This document shows positions 12,937-24,198 of a stretch of 64,000 nucleotides of DNA, in pieces. The translations under genes and the position numbers were made by a program. The notes beneath the pieces are model-generated. The model saw only the letters and a list, made by a program, of their open reading frames with translations. It was not told where the DNA came from and did not search any database. This DNA is from Straminergon stramineum. Its lineage: Eukaryota; Streptophyta; Bryopsida; Hypnales; Calliergonaceae. Each line of letters begins with the position of its first letter. Position 1 is the stretch's first letter. The DNA is taken from assembly GCA_963920665.1 (NCBI GenBank), contig OY987265.1, forward strand, positions 22,759,001 to 22,823,000, in the 5' to 3' direction.

Positions 12937-15748
12937 TTGAAAAGGAAGATGCCATCATCCGCCGATCCAATCGTTGAAGTCGTTGAAGAAGAGGAAAAGC
13001 AGGTGGCGGAGGTAGGTCCCTACAATGATAGCTGTGGACAAAGATTTCCAACTAAACCAGAGCGAGGTGAAATTGGTGACACGTTTCCACGCATTCAGGA
13101 CTCTGAAGTGCAATGCCGTGTTGCACGCATTGAGGACTCGAAGGCACGATGCCAGAACAATGTAGTGTGGAGGCCGCAGCAAGGAGGTTACTCGGCAACC
13201 CAACCCGACATGAGAAACATGAGCATGTGGAGGGATGAGTATCCTTCCAGAGTTGCACCTACAAGGCAGTGGTCTCCTATGCAATATCAGGATGCAAGAG
13301 ATTACGAAGGATGGACAGGAGGGTACCGTTCGCCAAGACGAATTCAAGATAGAAGAAGTGAACCACAGGCGCAGACAGGTAGGGCAATATTTCTCTTTCT
13401 GACCAACCAATTCACAAATGCTCTACATCCAAGGAGTAGCAAGTTTCCATTCCCGTCATTGTGCATTCACTATGTCGCACTTGTCAAGTGCAAAAGAATA
13501 TAAAATTGGATATGGTGTTGCAGAGTCAAATCCCTACTTTGGTGGCCACGGTGCTGGCTATGGTTCTGGTAGCATGCAATATGATGGACGTGCAAATGAA
13601 TATGACGGACGCCAATTCCCAAATAGCCGATATGGGAATTTCCATTGGCACGGGGAAAGCAGCTCCGGACGGGGGTACCATTCGGAAGGAAGTGAGGATC
13701 TAGGTAGGAGCAGCGTGCATGTCAGTAGTCCTCCCCCATCCGCTGGAACATAGGTCCCTATATTGCTGTCAAAGGACGTGCACTTGAAGGAAAGAGAAGC
13801 TCCTACGAAGCGGCCCTTACTACTGGACAAGAATGGTGTTCCAACAGGTAGCATGGCGATTGTATTTCATACAGATATAGTGGCCTTTTCAAAAGAACTG
13901 GATCCTAGTGAAGGATGGGATGGCCAAACCGATGAAGCAAAAAGTGTTATTCTTGCGTGCCTCATGCAGAAGTATAACATGTACGGTGATGCCAGTCAAT
14001 TGAGTCCAAAGTATTTGAAGAGGGAGGTCGAAAAGGCACTCATTCAAATGAGATATAATTTGAATGAAATCGTTGACCGAGGTGGTGAACGGCCTAGAGA
14101 TGTCCACCCTGATTTTTGGGAAGCTCTCGTTGCTAAGTGACAATTGTAGGAGTCGAAAGATAAATCGTAGAAGATGGCCAGCATAGCAAAAGGTCGAGCA
14201 TCCAAGAACAGCACCAAGAAAGCGGTTGAGCAGGTGGCAATAGTGAGGCTAGTACGTGTCTATCTCACTAAAGCACTATTTTGGCAATGTCATTATAATT
14301 ATATAAGTCGTATGCAATTCCATGTACAACTCGTAAGTTCACAAAGTAGTGGCTTTCTTTGAGTGAAGCGAAAGTGCTAATTGCAATGTTAGCAGACTTT
14401 ACAGCTAGCATGAATTTTATTGTGTCATGTATCATCTCTACTGTAGGAAACGATGGAGAACATTCGCTAAACTTTCTATTCTACAACGACTGTTTCCAAC
14501 ACAAGCACTATCATTTGATTTTATTATTGTTTTATTTTTAGTAGATGCTTCTTCTAGATCGCGAACCTTTGAGTACAAAGATAGAAGATGCTGTACAGAA
14601 AGACCTACTCATTCTGCAGCAAGAAGCCACTCAGAAGAAGAAGCAGAAGATTCAAGCGAGTGGTAGCACTTCCGTCCTGCAAGTCACATCGCAGTTGGAG
14701 AAATGTTTGCAAGTAATGGAGGACTTCATGTCCAAGTGGTCTTTGAAATTCGAATTGTGGGACATTGTAATCCAGCAACTATAGGAGCCTCAGTACCCTC
14801 ACTCCAAGAAACGATTGAACCCTACAACAAAAGGCTTACTAGATGTGAGCACTGTAGCCGCTAGCGCGGACGAAGAATCCGAAGATGAGGGGGTAGTACA
14901 AAGTACTGAATAGCTATCAGAGAGCGACGACTCAGACAATGCTATCAAAGAGAACTTGGAATCAGAGGATGATGCTGGAGAGGACGATACAGAAGAAATT
15001 ATGACAGTGAATTCTTTTGGAATAGCGACTATGGACATGGACTTTGACAATGGTGACAAGGTTGCTGCATTGAGAACTTCAAGCCTCCAACCAATTGGAA
15101 AAGTCCTCCTACACACCTCTCTTGGCAACGCTCCTTCTAGGAAAGGCTAACAAATATCCAATGCAATGAACCTTGGCAATTCAAGCAGCAAAGAGAAGTA
15201 GGTACTCCACTGCCATAGCATTCGCGGTCATGAATTTTCTTTCCATTAGCCTTTTTGACAATCAATAAAAGCAATAGTGCTTGAAATATTACCATATATT
15301 TGTGGTTGAATTTTATTGCTCATGTAGGTAACAGTATTGAGGTCTTCAGCACAGACAGCGGAAAAGGCAGTGAAGTTGTCACAGAACGCAAAGGTAATTC
15401 AATAGCCTCTTTTGTGTCCCCAAAAGAATAATAGAAGCATGGAACGCATGTTAGTGTTCATTCTAGTCATTCCTAGCATGCACTACATATTAGAGAACCC
15501 TTTAGTTCTTCCAATTTCTGATTTGTGATTGGTCGAATTTCATTTTTCAGATGACGGCGGCTTTAGGATTGCAATCCAGACCTACCAAGAGAGCGAAGCC
15601 AAATGCAAACTCTGATAGCCATCCGCTGCGTGTGGAGGCCGACCATCGGGAAGGTGCTATGAAGACAGCACCAAGTGCAATGAAGGCTCAAAACACACAC
15701 ACCCCACCCTTGCCCCTGCAAATCCTCAACGAAAAGGAGAGGCGGTAG
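12937..15748 (+). pseudogene. En/Spm-associated plus-strand gene (PTTA/Transposase_24-like), decayed copy 1
   Basis: This is the accessory gene that faces away from the TNP2 transposase, resembling the plant PTTA/En-Spm (Transposase_24) family. Exon-like blocks: 12937-13377, ending at donor GTAGGG; about 13533-14230, after acceptor TTGCAG, with KRPLLLDKNGVPTGSM, LDPSEGWDGQ and HPDFWEALVAK; about 14545-15148, with an acidic Glu/Asp tail; and a last exon from 15551 after TTTTTCAG, with a basic RPTKRAKP cluster, ending 15748. In-frame stops interrupt it at 13751, directly after ALVAK (Trp replaced by TGA when aligned with ANWATEATQKK of copy 2) with two more within 25 codons, and at 14782 and 14911. 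The first exon is rich in Gln, Tyr, Arg and Met. It is a transposon relic; exact exon limits are approximate. Confidence 0.7.
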
Positions 15749-16597
15749 GAGGGAAGGTATGAAAGTTATGTATGTGATGCAATACAGTTGTGGACGTGGG
15801 AAAGCTCCATACAAGTGTCTAGCAATTCCTATATAGAAATGTCAGCAAAGTGTAGTGTTCGTTGTAGAGGGCAGTGGTTGCATCACCATGTATTGTATGC
15901 TGTTAAGGACAAATGCACTAGAAGATGGTGACATGTTTGTGTTTGCAGTTCCTGTCACACTGCAATACACGAATTGCTTTAGTACAATGTAATCGTAGGT
16001 TACTATTCTGTCCTGGCATAGTATCACATTCAGTAGAAGACTGTTTTAAGCTGTGTCAAATACCATTCAAAAATGTCTTCATGTATGAAGCTGTAGTTCT
16101 GTGCAATAATTGGTTGTGTGTGGTACAACTAATCAATAAAGAAAAAGTGAAGTACACCATGTCTGTCCTCTTACAATTTGTTTGGCATGTGGCAGAGGGC
16201 AAAATAGAGTCATTAGAGTGCAATGCATTTGTGACAGTGGACATTGGCAACGTCACTTTTCCGAAGACTTAGAAGCAACACACTAAGTAAATTTCATTTC
16301 TATCTTTCGGTGCTTGTTGTTTTGTTGACATAGTCAATGTACTTTGCTTTTGCGCACAATGATCCAGGAGCAGATGTTGCAATTGTAACATCTTGTGCTT
16401 TCAGGATGTTAGGTAGTTAATAGTGATGATAGTACTGTACTTGCCTTTATTTTGTTGAGGTAGTTGCGCACTCAGGAAGTACTTTTGGACTTACTATTCC
16501 CACAGCATGTCTACTCCGTAGCGGTCGGTGTAGTCTGTTTTTCTGTAGCAGCGAAGAGGTCAGCGGGCGGATGTGGGAACTGTTTTTTCTATGGAAG
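15749..16597. other. 3' flank of copy 1 accessory gene; no gene
   Basis: No credible coding frame. This stretch runs from the last exon of the decayed accessory gene to the insertion point of the complete CACTA element. The last three bases (AAG, 16595-16597) form the left half of that element's target duplication. Confidence 0.5.
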
Positions 16598-16632
16598 CAC
16601 TATAAGAAACCTGTTTTTTTTTTGATGTTTCA
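16598..16632 (+). repeat. Left terminal inverted repeat of CACTA element
   Basis: Begins with CACTA and pairs with 30141-30175. Further GATGTTTC-like and GAAACAT motifs occur in both orientations over the next 230 bp (near 16644, 16789 and 16818), the usual arrangement for subterminal binding sites of a TNPA-like protein; that role is inferred. Confidence 0.9.
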
Positions 16633-17263
16633 AAAAAACATGTCATGTTTCAAGAGACATCACTATGCTGACAAGTCTTGGGTGGCAGTACTTTGAATTT
16701 TTTTTGATGTCATGGATAACATGTACGTGTTAGAGGGAGAACGTCACAATGTCATCTGAGACAGATATGTTAAAGACAATATTGGAGGAAACATAATAAT
16801 GTTTCCTAAAAACGCCCCATGAAACATGAGTTGGCCACATCAGCATTGGGGGGTCATTTTCATCCTTGGTAAATTGGAGAAGTTACAGCGGGAAGAGGTA
16901 AAATGCTGACCATAATGTAAAAATACAGGGGAAGGGCAGCTTGTTGGGACCATTTCAAAAAAAAAAAGGTGGATGAATGTAGAAGTGCCTGGTTCATGGT
17001 TTATGGTGAATGACGTTGTCCTGGTGATTGAGAGTGCTCATGTGCTGTAAGGAATCAACAAATTATAGTATAGTATAAGGAATGAAAAAAAAGCCTTTGC
17101 ATATGAAAATCACATGGAAGAGGGCAAAACAATTATGAAAGTAGGATTTAGGAATTTCATGATTCTTTTGAGAAAGGTGTGTACAAAAAGTTTGGAGGGG
17201 GAAATTAGTACATAACATTAATAAATCCATATAATTTCAAAAACAACATTTGAGCTATGTATA

Positions 17264-18407
17264 TGTCACGACCCTCATCACAAGGCGTGCCCGTGCCACC
17301 TTGGTGAGCAAGGGGGACATTGGGGGTGACGCCCCAAGCCTTGCAAGAGATGAGGTGAGGGGGACTAGGAGTCCCGAGCGATCAGAGCGATGTAGCGCTC
17401 TGATCCGGACGAATTTGGGGGCGTGTGATATACGCTTGGAAAGGTCTTGAGAAGACGCTTCCAGCCGTCCAAAGAACGCGTGATTTGGACTTGCGAGTCA
17501 AAAGTTATGGGCGTTCAAAGTTCGGGGTGTCCCGGTCGCGCCGGGAGCGCCCTGGTCGCGCCGGGAGTGCTCTGGCCGCGGCGGGAGTGTCCCGAATCTT
17601 TGGAGGGCGATATCTTTGCGAGTGCTTGTCCGAATGGAGCAAGTGAGTAGTCCATCGGCATCTACGCGTCGCGTAGATGTCGAAAATGGGGTCGCATGTG
17701 CGATTTGGATCCCGGACCGCAAAGTTATGCCGGGTGGAAGTTCGGGAGTCCCCAAAGTAGTGCGAATCGGGAGAAATGGGTGGTCTTCCAAGATGGGGTG
17801 CATCTTGGGGGTTCCCGGTGACCTCTAGTATGGGGGGGGGCTGTCGAATCCCGCAGAGAGTACTATGAGGAAGGGTGGTCTCCCTCCTCACTCCCGGATG
17901 GTGTCATGGTGAGCCTAAGTGGTCCCGGGTGGGGAGGCTAGTGTTGGAGCCTCACCACCACTTGTGTGTTACCATGGGGTGCTTGTGCACTCCTTGATAC
18001 CGGTTGGGTGGTGTCCCACTTCACACTAGGCCATGGTGTGAGTCCCGTTTGGTGAGTCCTGATTAGTGAGTCCCGAAATGAGTTGGGTTGGGCCTAGTGG
18101 GGAGTTGGGTCCCATTCAAGGGCGGTTAGCACCGGTGGGAGTAGTGCCTCACCGAGTGCTTGGACATCAATGGAAGTTCCGCCCCATGTCATCAAATGAC
18201 ATGCCCGGTGTCTTGTGGGAGTTAAGTATTGGAAGGAAAGGATTGGGAGTCACGGAGGAATGGGGAACCCCGTGACTTGGGTTGGAACCTAACATTGTGG
18301 GTGCGTGGCATGTGCAGTGTTAGGAGAGCGTGAACCTTAGTGGCACTAAGGTGCTAAGTGTTTGGAAAGTGAGCTTAAGGTGGTAAGTGTCACTAAGGGG
18401 CGCGACA
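17264..18407 (+). mobile_element. Solo LTR, copy A (1144 bp) inside CACTA element
   Basis: It begins TGTCACGACCCTC and ends GGGGCGCGACA, so it has TG...CA termini in an extended inverted form. It is flanked by an exact 5-bp duplication GTATA (17259-17263 and 18408-18412). No coding domain is present. The same sequence occurs at 54272-55373 and inverted at 58762-59863, each alone and each with its own 5-bp duplication, as expected for solo LTRs of one LTR retrotransposon family. Copy A is about 40 bp longer because a 20-bp GC-rich unit (GGTCGCGCCGGGAG...) is present about three times near 17530-17590 and once in the other copies. A complete short non-autonomous element is the alternative. Confidence 0.85.
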
Positions 18408-18816
18408 GTATATGAACCTTACCAAATTTGAAGAGAAGACCTTCTTCTAAATTTACTACAAAGGAAAACATTAGAAAAGAAAGTGTGCAAGGGATCCACA
18501 AGCGTGAAACTAATGTTATTAATGGCAATGTCGTCAATTTCATAAAACCTATAGACGACAATGAAGACATTCATCACAATGCTAACGAAAACGTTGTCCG
18601 TATAGTAGTTTGCACTCTCTAAGACATCAAGTACGACATCACAGCCGACAAGAGAAGCTCATTGTTGCACTGTGCCTATGCAGTAACTGAATATGATGCC
18701 CCTAGCTATTACTTTGTAGCACCCTATTGTTGTCATGTAGTATTTCTCGCTAATGGAATGTGAAATCCGCCAACTGTTGCAACGTGCCGCATAGGCTCTG
18801 AGTCCAACATCTCTGA

Positions 18817-21800
18817 CTACAAACCCTCAAAGTCCTCATCGTTACCCACATCAATGATAGTGGGGATAGATTGGTGGGCTTGTAGTTCCTTGCATTGGCC
18901 TCTAACATCTGTTCGGCATACAATCTTCCAACCTTGTCTATGTGGGTTGTCAGAGAAAAACACTTGTTGACAATGTAGAGGAAATGCAAAAGAATCTGCA
19001 TGCACTTTCCCATCCAAGCGGTTGAAATTCGCTATGGTGAAGCCATATCGATCGCGTACAATGCTTGGGAATCGGGCATCAATGGAAGCTCGAACCCAAT
19101 CACATACTAGCACTGTTGTGCAATGGTTCCGATAATCCAACTCCAAAATCTCTTCAATGTACCCCACATAGTCATCAACTCTCTCAATGGGTTGCCCATT
19201 ACGAAGACCCCACCGCAATTGTCGTGTGAATGATGCTACAACACAGGAGTCACGTGTCACAAGTCCTGCTTCGGCACTACGGACTCGGAAGTGCTTGCCG
19301 TACGAATACATTTGCCTGTGTGCGATAGCATACCTCTCTGGAGGTTGCCCATACTGTAGAATATCATCCTCCACATGCTCACCTGCATCTTGCAAAGTGT
19401 GCACTCGGTCCCTCAACCACGATGCAAAAGGAGGCAAGTCATTCAGTTCAAGTGGGTACTGTACGGCCATGGAAGTATGTAGACGGCGATATTCTCTTTG
19501 GAATGCCTCCCTCTCCTCCAAACGCTGTCCTCTAGCCACCATGTACTCCATGTATAACATTTGATGCGGTAATAGTTAGGAAGATTATGATAAAAACATT
19601 CTCTGTGCAACAACATTCATACAGCCGGTGACCTGCAGAGTGTTAGGAATGACATGCCGTATGACACTTCCACGTTACATTGTGCACTATGTACAATATT
19701 CTATGACCCATTTACAAAATAGGTGACACTAGGCGTCATGATCAACATTACAAACAACATGTATAGCTCACCATTGCCCTAGAATATATTCTTTGAATAG
19801 AGAAATGTAGCCTTCGAAACTACTATATCTACATAAGATAACAGTAACTGATGATGTTAATGACGCGTTGTTTTCACTCACTGATGCAAATTCTCCAAGC
19901 ATGCTGCATTGTCCAAGACAAAGGCATGTGCAAAACCACGGAACTCCTCTGACATTTTCTGCTTTCGTTGGGAGTTGCTACGCAGAATCTCATCATTCAT
20001 GGTAGGATCTTCATCTAGGTCCCATACACGATGCCTTGTTCCTTTGTATTGACGCATGTACTCTGTACAGAAACCAAGTGTCTCATCCATTCGGTACCCT
20101 TTGGCTATGCTTCCTTCAGGATGTGCAAAAGTTCGAACGTAGTCCTTCAACGTTTTCATGTACCTCTCTACTGGGTACATCCATCGGCAATGCACGGGAC
20201 CACATCTAAACAATTGCTCGACCAAATGCACTAGCAGATGTGTCATGACATTCAGAAATGTTGGGGGGAACTCCTTCTCAAGGACACATGTTGCCATCAC
20301 CACATCACGCATCATAGGAACTTTGTCTGCCACTGGTATCTCTTTTGCACAAAGTTTTTGGAATACTCTACTCATTTTGATGATAGCCAAACGTACATTC
20401 TCGTCTAGTAGATTGCGAATGGCCACTAGAAGGATCTAAATTAGACATTGCAAATGTAGACTATGAGTACTTCCGAACAAGAGCATGAACAATTATGAAC
20501 ATAGATGAGCGTACACAAAGAAAATTGTCCTTCCATTCTACTGTCGTGCTTTCAGTGACGTCAAACATAGCACTCAGAAGACAATAGAAACGTCTTCTAC
20601 AACATCAAATTATGTTTTCTCTATGCATGCATACAACGTACAAAAGATGACAGTGTCACAGTGTATGTCAAAATGAACATCATCCTCAATTCGGTGACTA
20701 CTGCAATTTATGGCATATACATTTTTGACCTCACCTGCTGCATGAGCACATGGTAGTCGTGTGTTTTCATATACTAAAGTTTCCCATCCACTAAGCGCTT
20801 GTGAATGCTACCCACGTAGTTCGAAGGTGTTCGAATATTAGAGACAATGGCAATGAACTCCCTTTGTTCGTTTGGCTTCAACACGTATGGCACATGCGGC
20901 ATGTAATACTCATCTTGTTGTCGTCTAGGAGGTTGCAACCAAATCTCTTCACAGATTCCTAAGTCTTCCACATCGACTCGGCTCCCCGGTGTATCATTCA
21001 TGCCCAACAAAGCTTTCACAATGTTTTCATAGAAATTCTTCTCACAGTGCATAGTGTCCAAGATGTGGCGATCCAGCAAATGCTGCCAACAACCACATTT
21101 CGATGCATTAGGCCACTACTTCAGTGTCTCTATATAGGAGCTAGCACTTCCATTGTAATCCCTGACATATCTGTACAGGTACTTGGACAAATGCCTTGAA
21201 GACATTCATACAGACAATTTTGAGAGGCTCACACTTGATGCTGTTTCAAACATCCTTGATGTGTGTGACAAGAGGACGTTCTACACAATGTCCACCTGGA
21301 CATGCAATGACAGAAATCCTCATGTGTACCATACAAACGCGGCAATGTCTATCATCTCTGTCGACAGAAATTCAACTTTTGTATATGAAAAACAAGTAAG
21401 CCATGTTCATTGAACCCGAACCTGCCAATATGAAAGCTCATAGAAAGCACTCAATTGTTTCACCCCTGTTACATGTATAGGGTCGTCTTCTCCATTTTCC
21501 TTCCCACCTAAATCTAAGTACGACTGTCGCCATGCTGCGTATCGGATGACATCTAGTCCCGAGAGAGTAGATGGCTTCCCACGGTGCTCTATTTTGCCGT
21601 TGAATCGTCTATTCCGACGGTAAGGGTGATGTCGCGCTAAGTACCGACGTATTCCACCATAAACAATCTTGGACCCCCTTGTACATTGACCTGCTAGAAC
21701 ATCACCAGTTTTGGCCATCCTTGCATCTGTATCTGGGCCACAACAAGGACAACCCTTGTACCCCTTGCAACAAAGTCCGGAAATAAGACCGTATGTAGGA

Positions 21801-23217
21801 AAATCAGAGATAGTCCACATCAATAGTGCACGAAGGATGAAAGAACGACTCCCTTCAGCTTACGAGAAATCAAGTGCTGGAACACCATGCCATAATTCGT
21901 GAAGTTCGTTCAGCAGTGGACGTATGAAAATGTCCATATTCTTGGAATTTGGTGAATGCTTTCCTGAAATAAGAATGCACAATGAAATGAAAAACTTTTT
22001 TGTGACAAACCATGGCTCAAAATTGTAGATGAGAATGAGCACCAGCCATGTAGACCAGTTTGTGTTGCTCAGTTTGAATGTGTTCACACCATCTAGTGCT
22101 AAGGCCAGCCTCATGTTCCTCACTTCAAACCTGAAGTTGCCGAAAGCGACGTCACTGTCGATGTGCTTCCATGCTGGACTGTCTACCATAGACCGCATGA
22201 TGCCGTCGTCGCTGACATGCTTGGTGTAGCCAGTCAACATGCGTGCAATCTCAGATGAGCGCCACATCCGCTTCAACCTAGGAATGAGGGGAAAGTGGCG
22301 AATGACCTTCGTTGGAATTGTGCTCGTGCCATCTACCCACTGTCTTGTGTTGCATGTCGGACAAGAATTTAGCAATGCATACTCCTCTTCATAAAGTATG
22401 CAACCATTGGGACAAGTGTGGATGTTGTTGTATTGCAAACCCAATCGCTGAATGCTCTTACGTGCTACATAATGAGTACCAAGCAATTTCTTCCCACTTG
22501 GAAGCAAGTCCCTTGACAGGAAGCGGAACAATTCATCAGTGAACGTGTTGCTCACACGAAACACAATGCACATGTTCAAAATGATGATGGTTGCTGACAC
22601 TACACTTGTTTTCGATGATGGATACAACGGTGTCGTCGCTTGCTGGTACAAGTCCTCCAATCCATCTACCGTGTCTGTATTGTTATCATCGTTTTCAATC
22701 CCGTCTATGGATGTTGTGGACTCTTCATGCAGAGTGTCTCCCCTATCTAAGGCCTCAATGACTTGTCGGTGAACTTCGTGGTACTCATCAAGAGGAGGAC
22801 TGCCTTGATCTTCTGCATTGTCTACATCCGCAGGTGGTAATCCTGTCTGCCGATGTCGTCACCGACATGTACTCCGGCATTCTCAATGATGTCGTTGTCA
22901 TATGCTAAATCTTCCACCCATACTCCACGAGGTGGGTAGCCCTCAGGGGGGTCTCCACCAATCATAGATTTCTTCAGAAATAGATCACGACCCACTACCA
23001 CATGGTGATCGCGTATGACTTGGATGCTCTTGTGATGTCCTCCATGGCAATCCCTACAAGGACACCTGAATGCTCTAATGTTCTGCTCCGTGGCAACTCG
23101 TAACTCTGTTTGTAGAATTAAGTCACCTACAGGGATGTGTCGCAATGTTCGACCATCATCACTCATATGGATCATCGCACCACGTCACCTCACATTCGGG
23201 TTGAAGTGTGCAGCCAT
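18817..23217 (-). pseudogene. CACTA TNP2-type transposase, nearly intact copy 2
   Basis: Minus-strand exons: 1, from about 23217 (ATG GCT GCA; a later ATG is at 23175) to 21422; 2, 21082-20735; 3, 20435-19882; 4, about 19560-18817. Introns are 21083-21421, 20436-20734 and 19881 to about 19561, with GT-AG type ends. Exon 1 has a Transpos_assoc-like domain (RCPCRDC), a Cys ribbon (CPNGC...CPTC), LALDGVNTF, MDIFIRPLLNELHELW and SDFPTYG. Exon 2 has LDTMHCEKN, exon 3 a DUF4218-like domain (HCRWMYPVERYMKTLK), and exon 4 a DUF4216-like domain (YVGYIEEILELDY, YGFTIANFNRL). This is the full domain order of the family. Lesions: TGA between the two candidate starts, a 1-nt frameshift near 22845, TAA at 21860-21862 after LDFS, and TAG at 20774-20776 (KL*YMKTHD). 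The core motif has NTF where NPF is usual. Exon 4 is fully open. It is inactive as written unless these are sequencing errors. Confidence 0.9.
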
Positions 23218-24198
23218 GTTCCCCTCTCTTTATGCACGGTACGTACTCGCTCATTCAACGATCGCTGCAACCATTTCATTTGGAAAAAGTTACAAATGAC
23301 TTAGACGTCCCGTGTAAAAGGATGCCAGATTTGACATTACAAAGGACATCTGTCCTATTGTTTTGAATGACATGATCTCCAGAACTCTATGTTGGTGTAG
23401 ACGTCCTTCCGGGCATATTCATGGGCAAATCCTGCACACGTAGTGTTTTCCACAGTACACGAAAAATTACTAGTGCTTCACATGGTAGAGAACTCAAGTT
23501 TCCACATGCATGCATTCATAAAAAGTTCACCACTTTCAATATGTGTGACCGGAAAGGAAGACAGTATACAAGGACAACTTGCTCTATGACTTTAGACTTT
23601 CAATATGTGTGACCGGAAAGTTCATACTGCCCACTTTGTCTTCCTCTAACAATTACAACCAATGGTAGGTATGCATATCTATTGTCTTAGGCACGAAAGA
23701 TTGCCACAGTGGACTCAATTTCGAGCTATAGGAATGATCATGTATATGTCCTCCCGCTATAGCCCAATCCTATTCCCTGAAACCCAAGTGCCCATCTTCA
23801 TTCAAGCTATTAAAGTGTCCACGAAGAACAAAGAAACTAAGTCTCCAACAATAACCATGCACTTCTGTAGTCATGGTTTATAAGTCCTACATGGTGGTAA
23901 CCCTTTTCTATGGGTGGAATCTTGCTACTGGTGATGTCAAATGGAACATTATATCCAAGGAGTGGACATTATGTGGGACAGAGACATGTCCGACACGACG
24001 TCTTTTGTGACATTCCAGTGGACATAATAGTATAGTAACCATGCAGACGTGGTCCACTATAAACCATTTCCCACGTGTCACACACGGAAGACAGTATACA
24101 AGGACAACTTGCTCTATGACTTCAGACTTTCAAATCCTATCATTCATCCACAACTGCAGCATTGAACATTCATGTGAATTTGTGAAGTGCTTACGAAG
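23218..24198. promoter_or_regulatory. Divergent promoter region between CACTA genes, with direct repeats
   Basis: About 1 kb separates the starts of the transposase and the accessory gene, which point away from each other. It holds a 24-bp direct repeat (23533-23556 and 23597-23620, beginning CTTTCAATATGTGTG) and a 48-bp direct repeat (23556-23603 and 24086-24133, beginning GGAAGACAGTATACAAGG) with one mismatch. No TATA box was assigned. Its control role is inferred from position and repeat structure. Confidence 0.5.
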
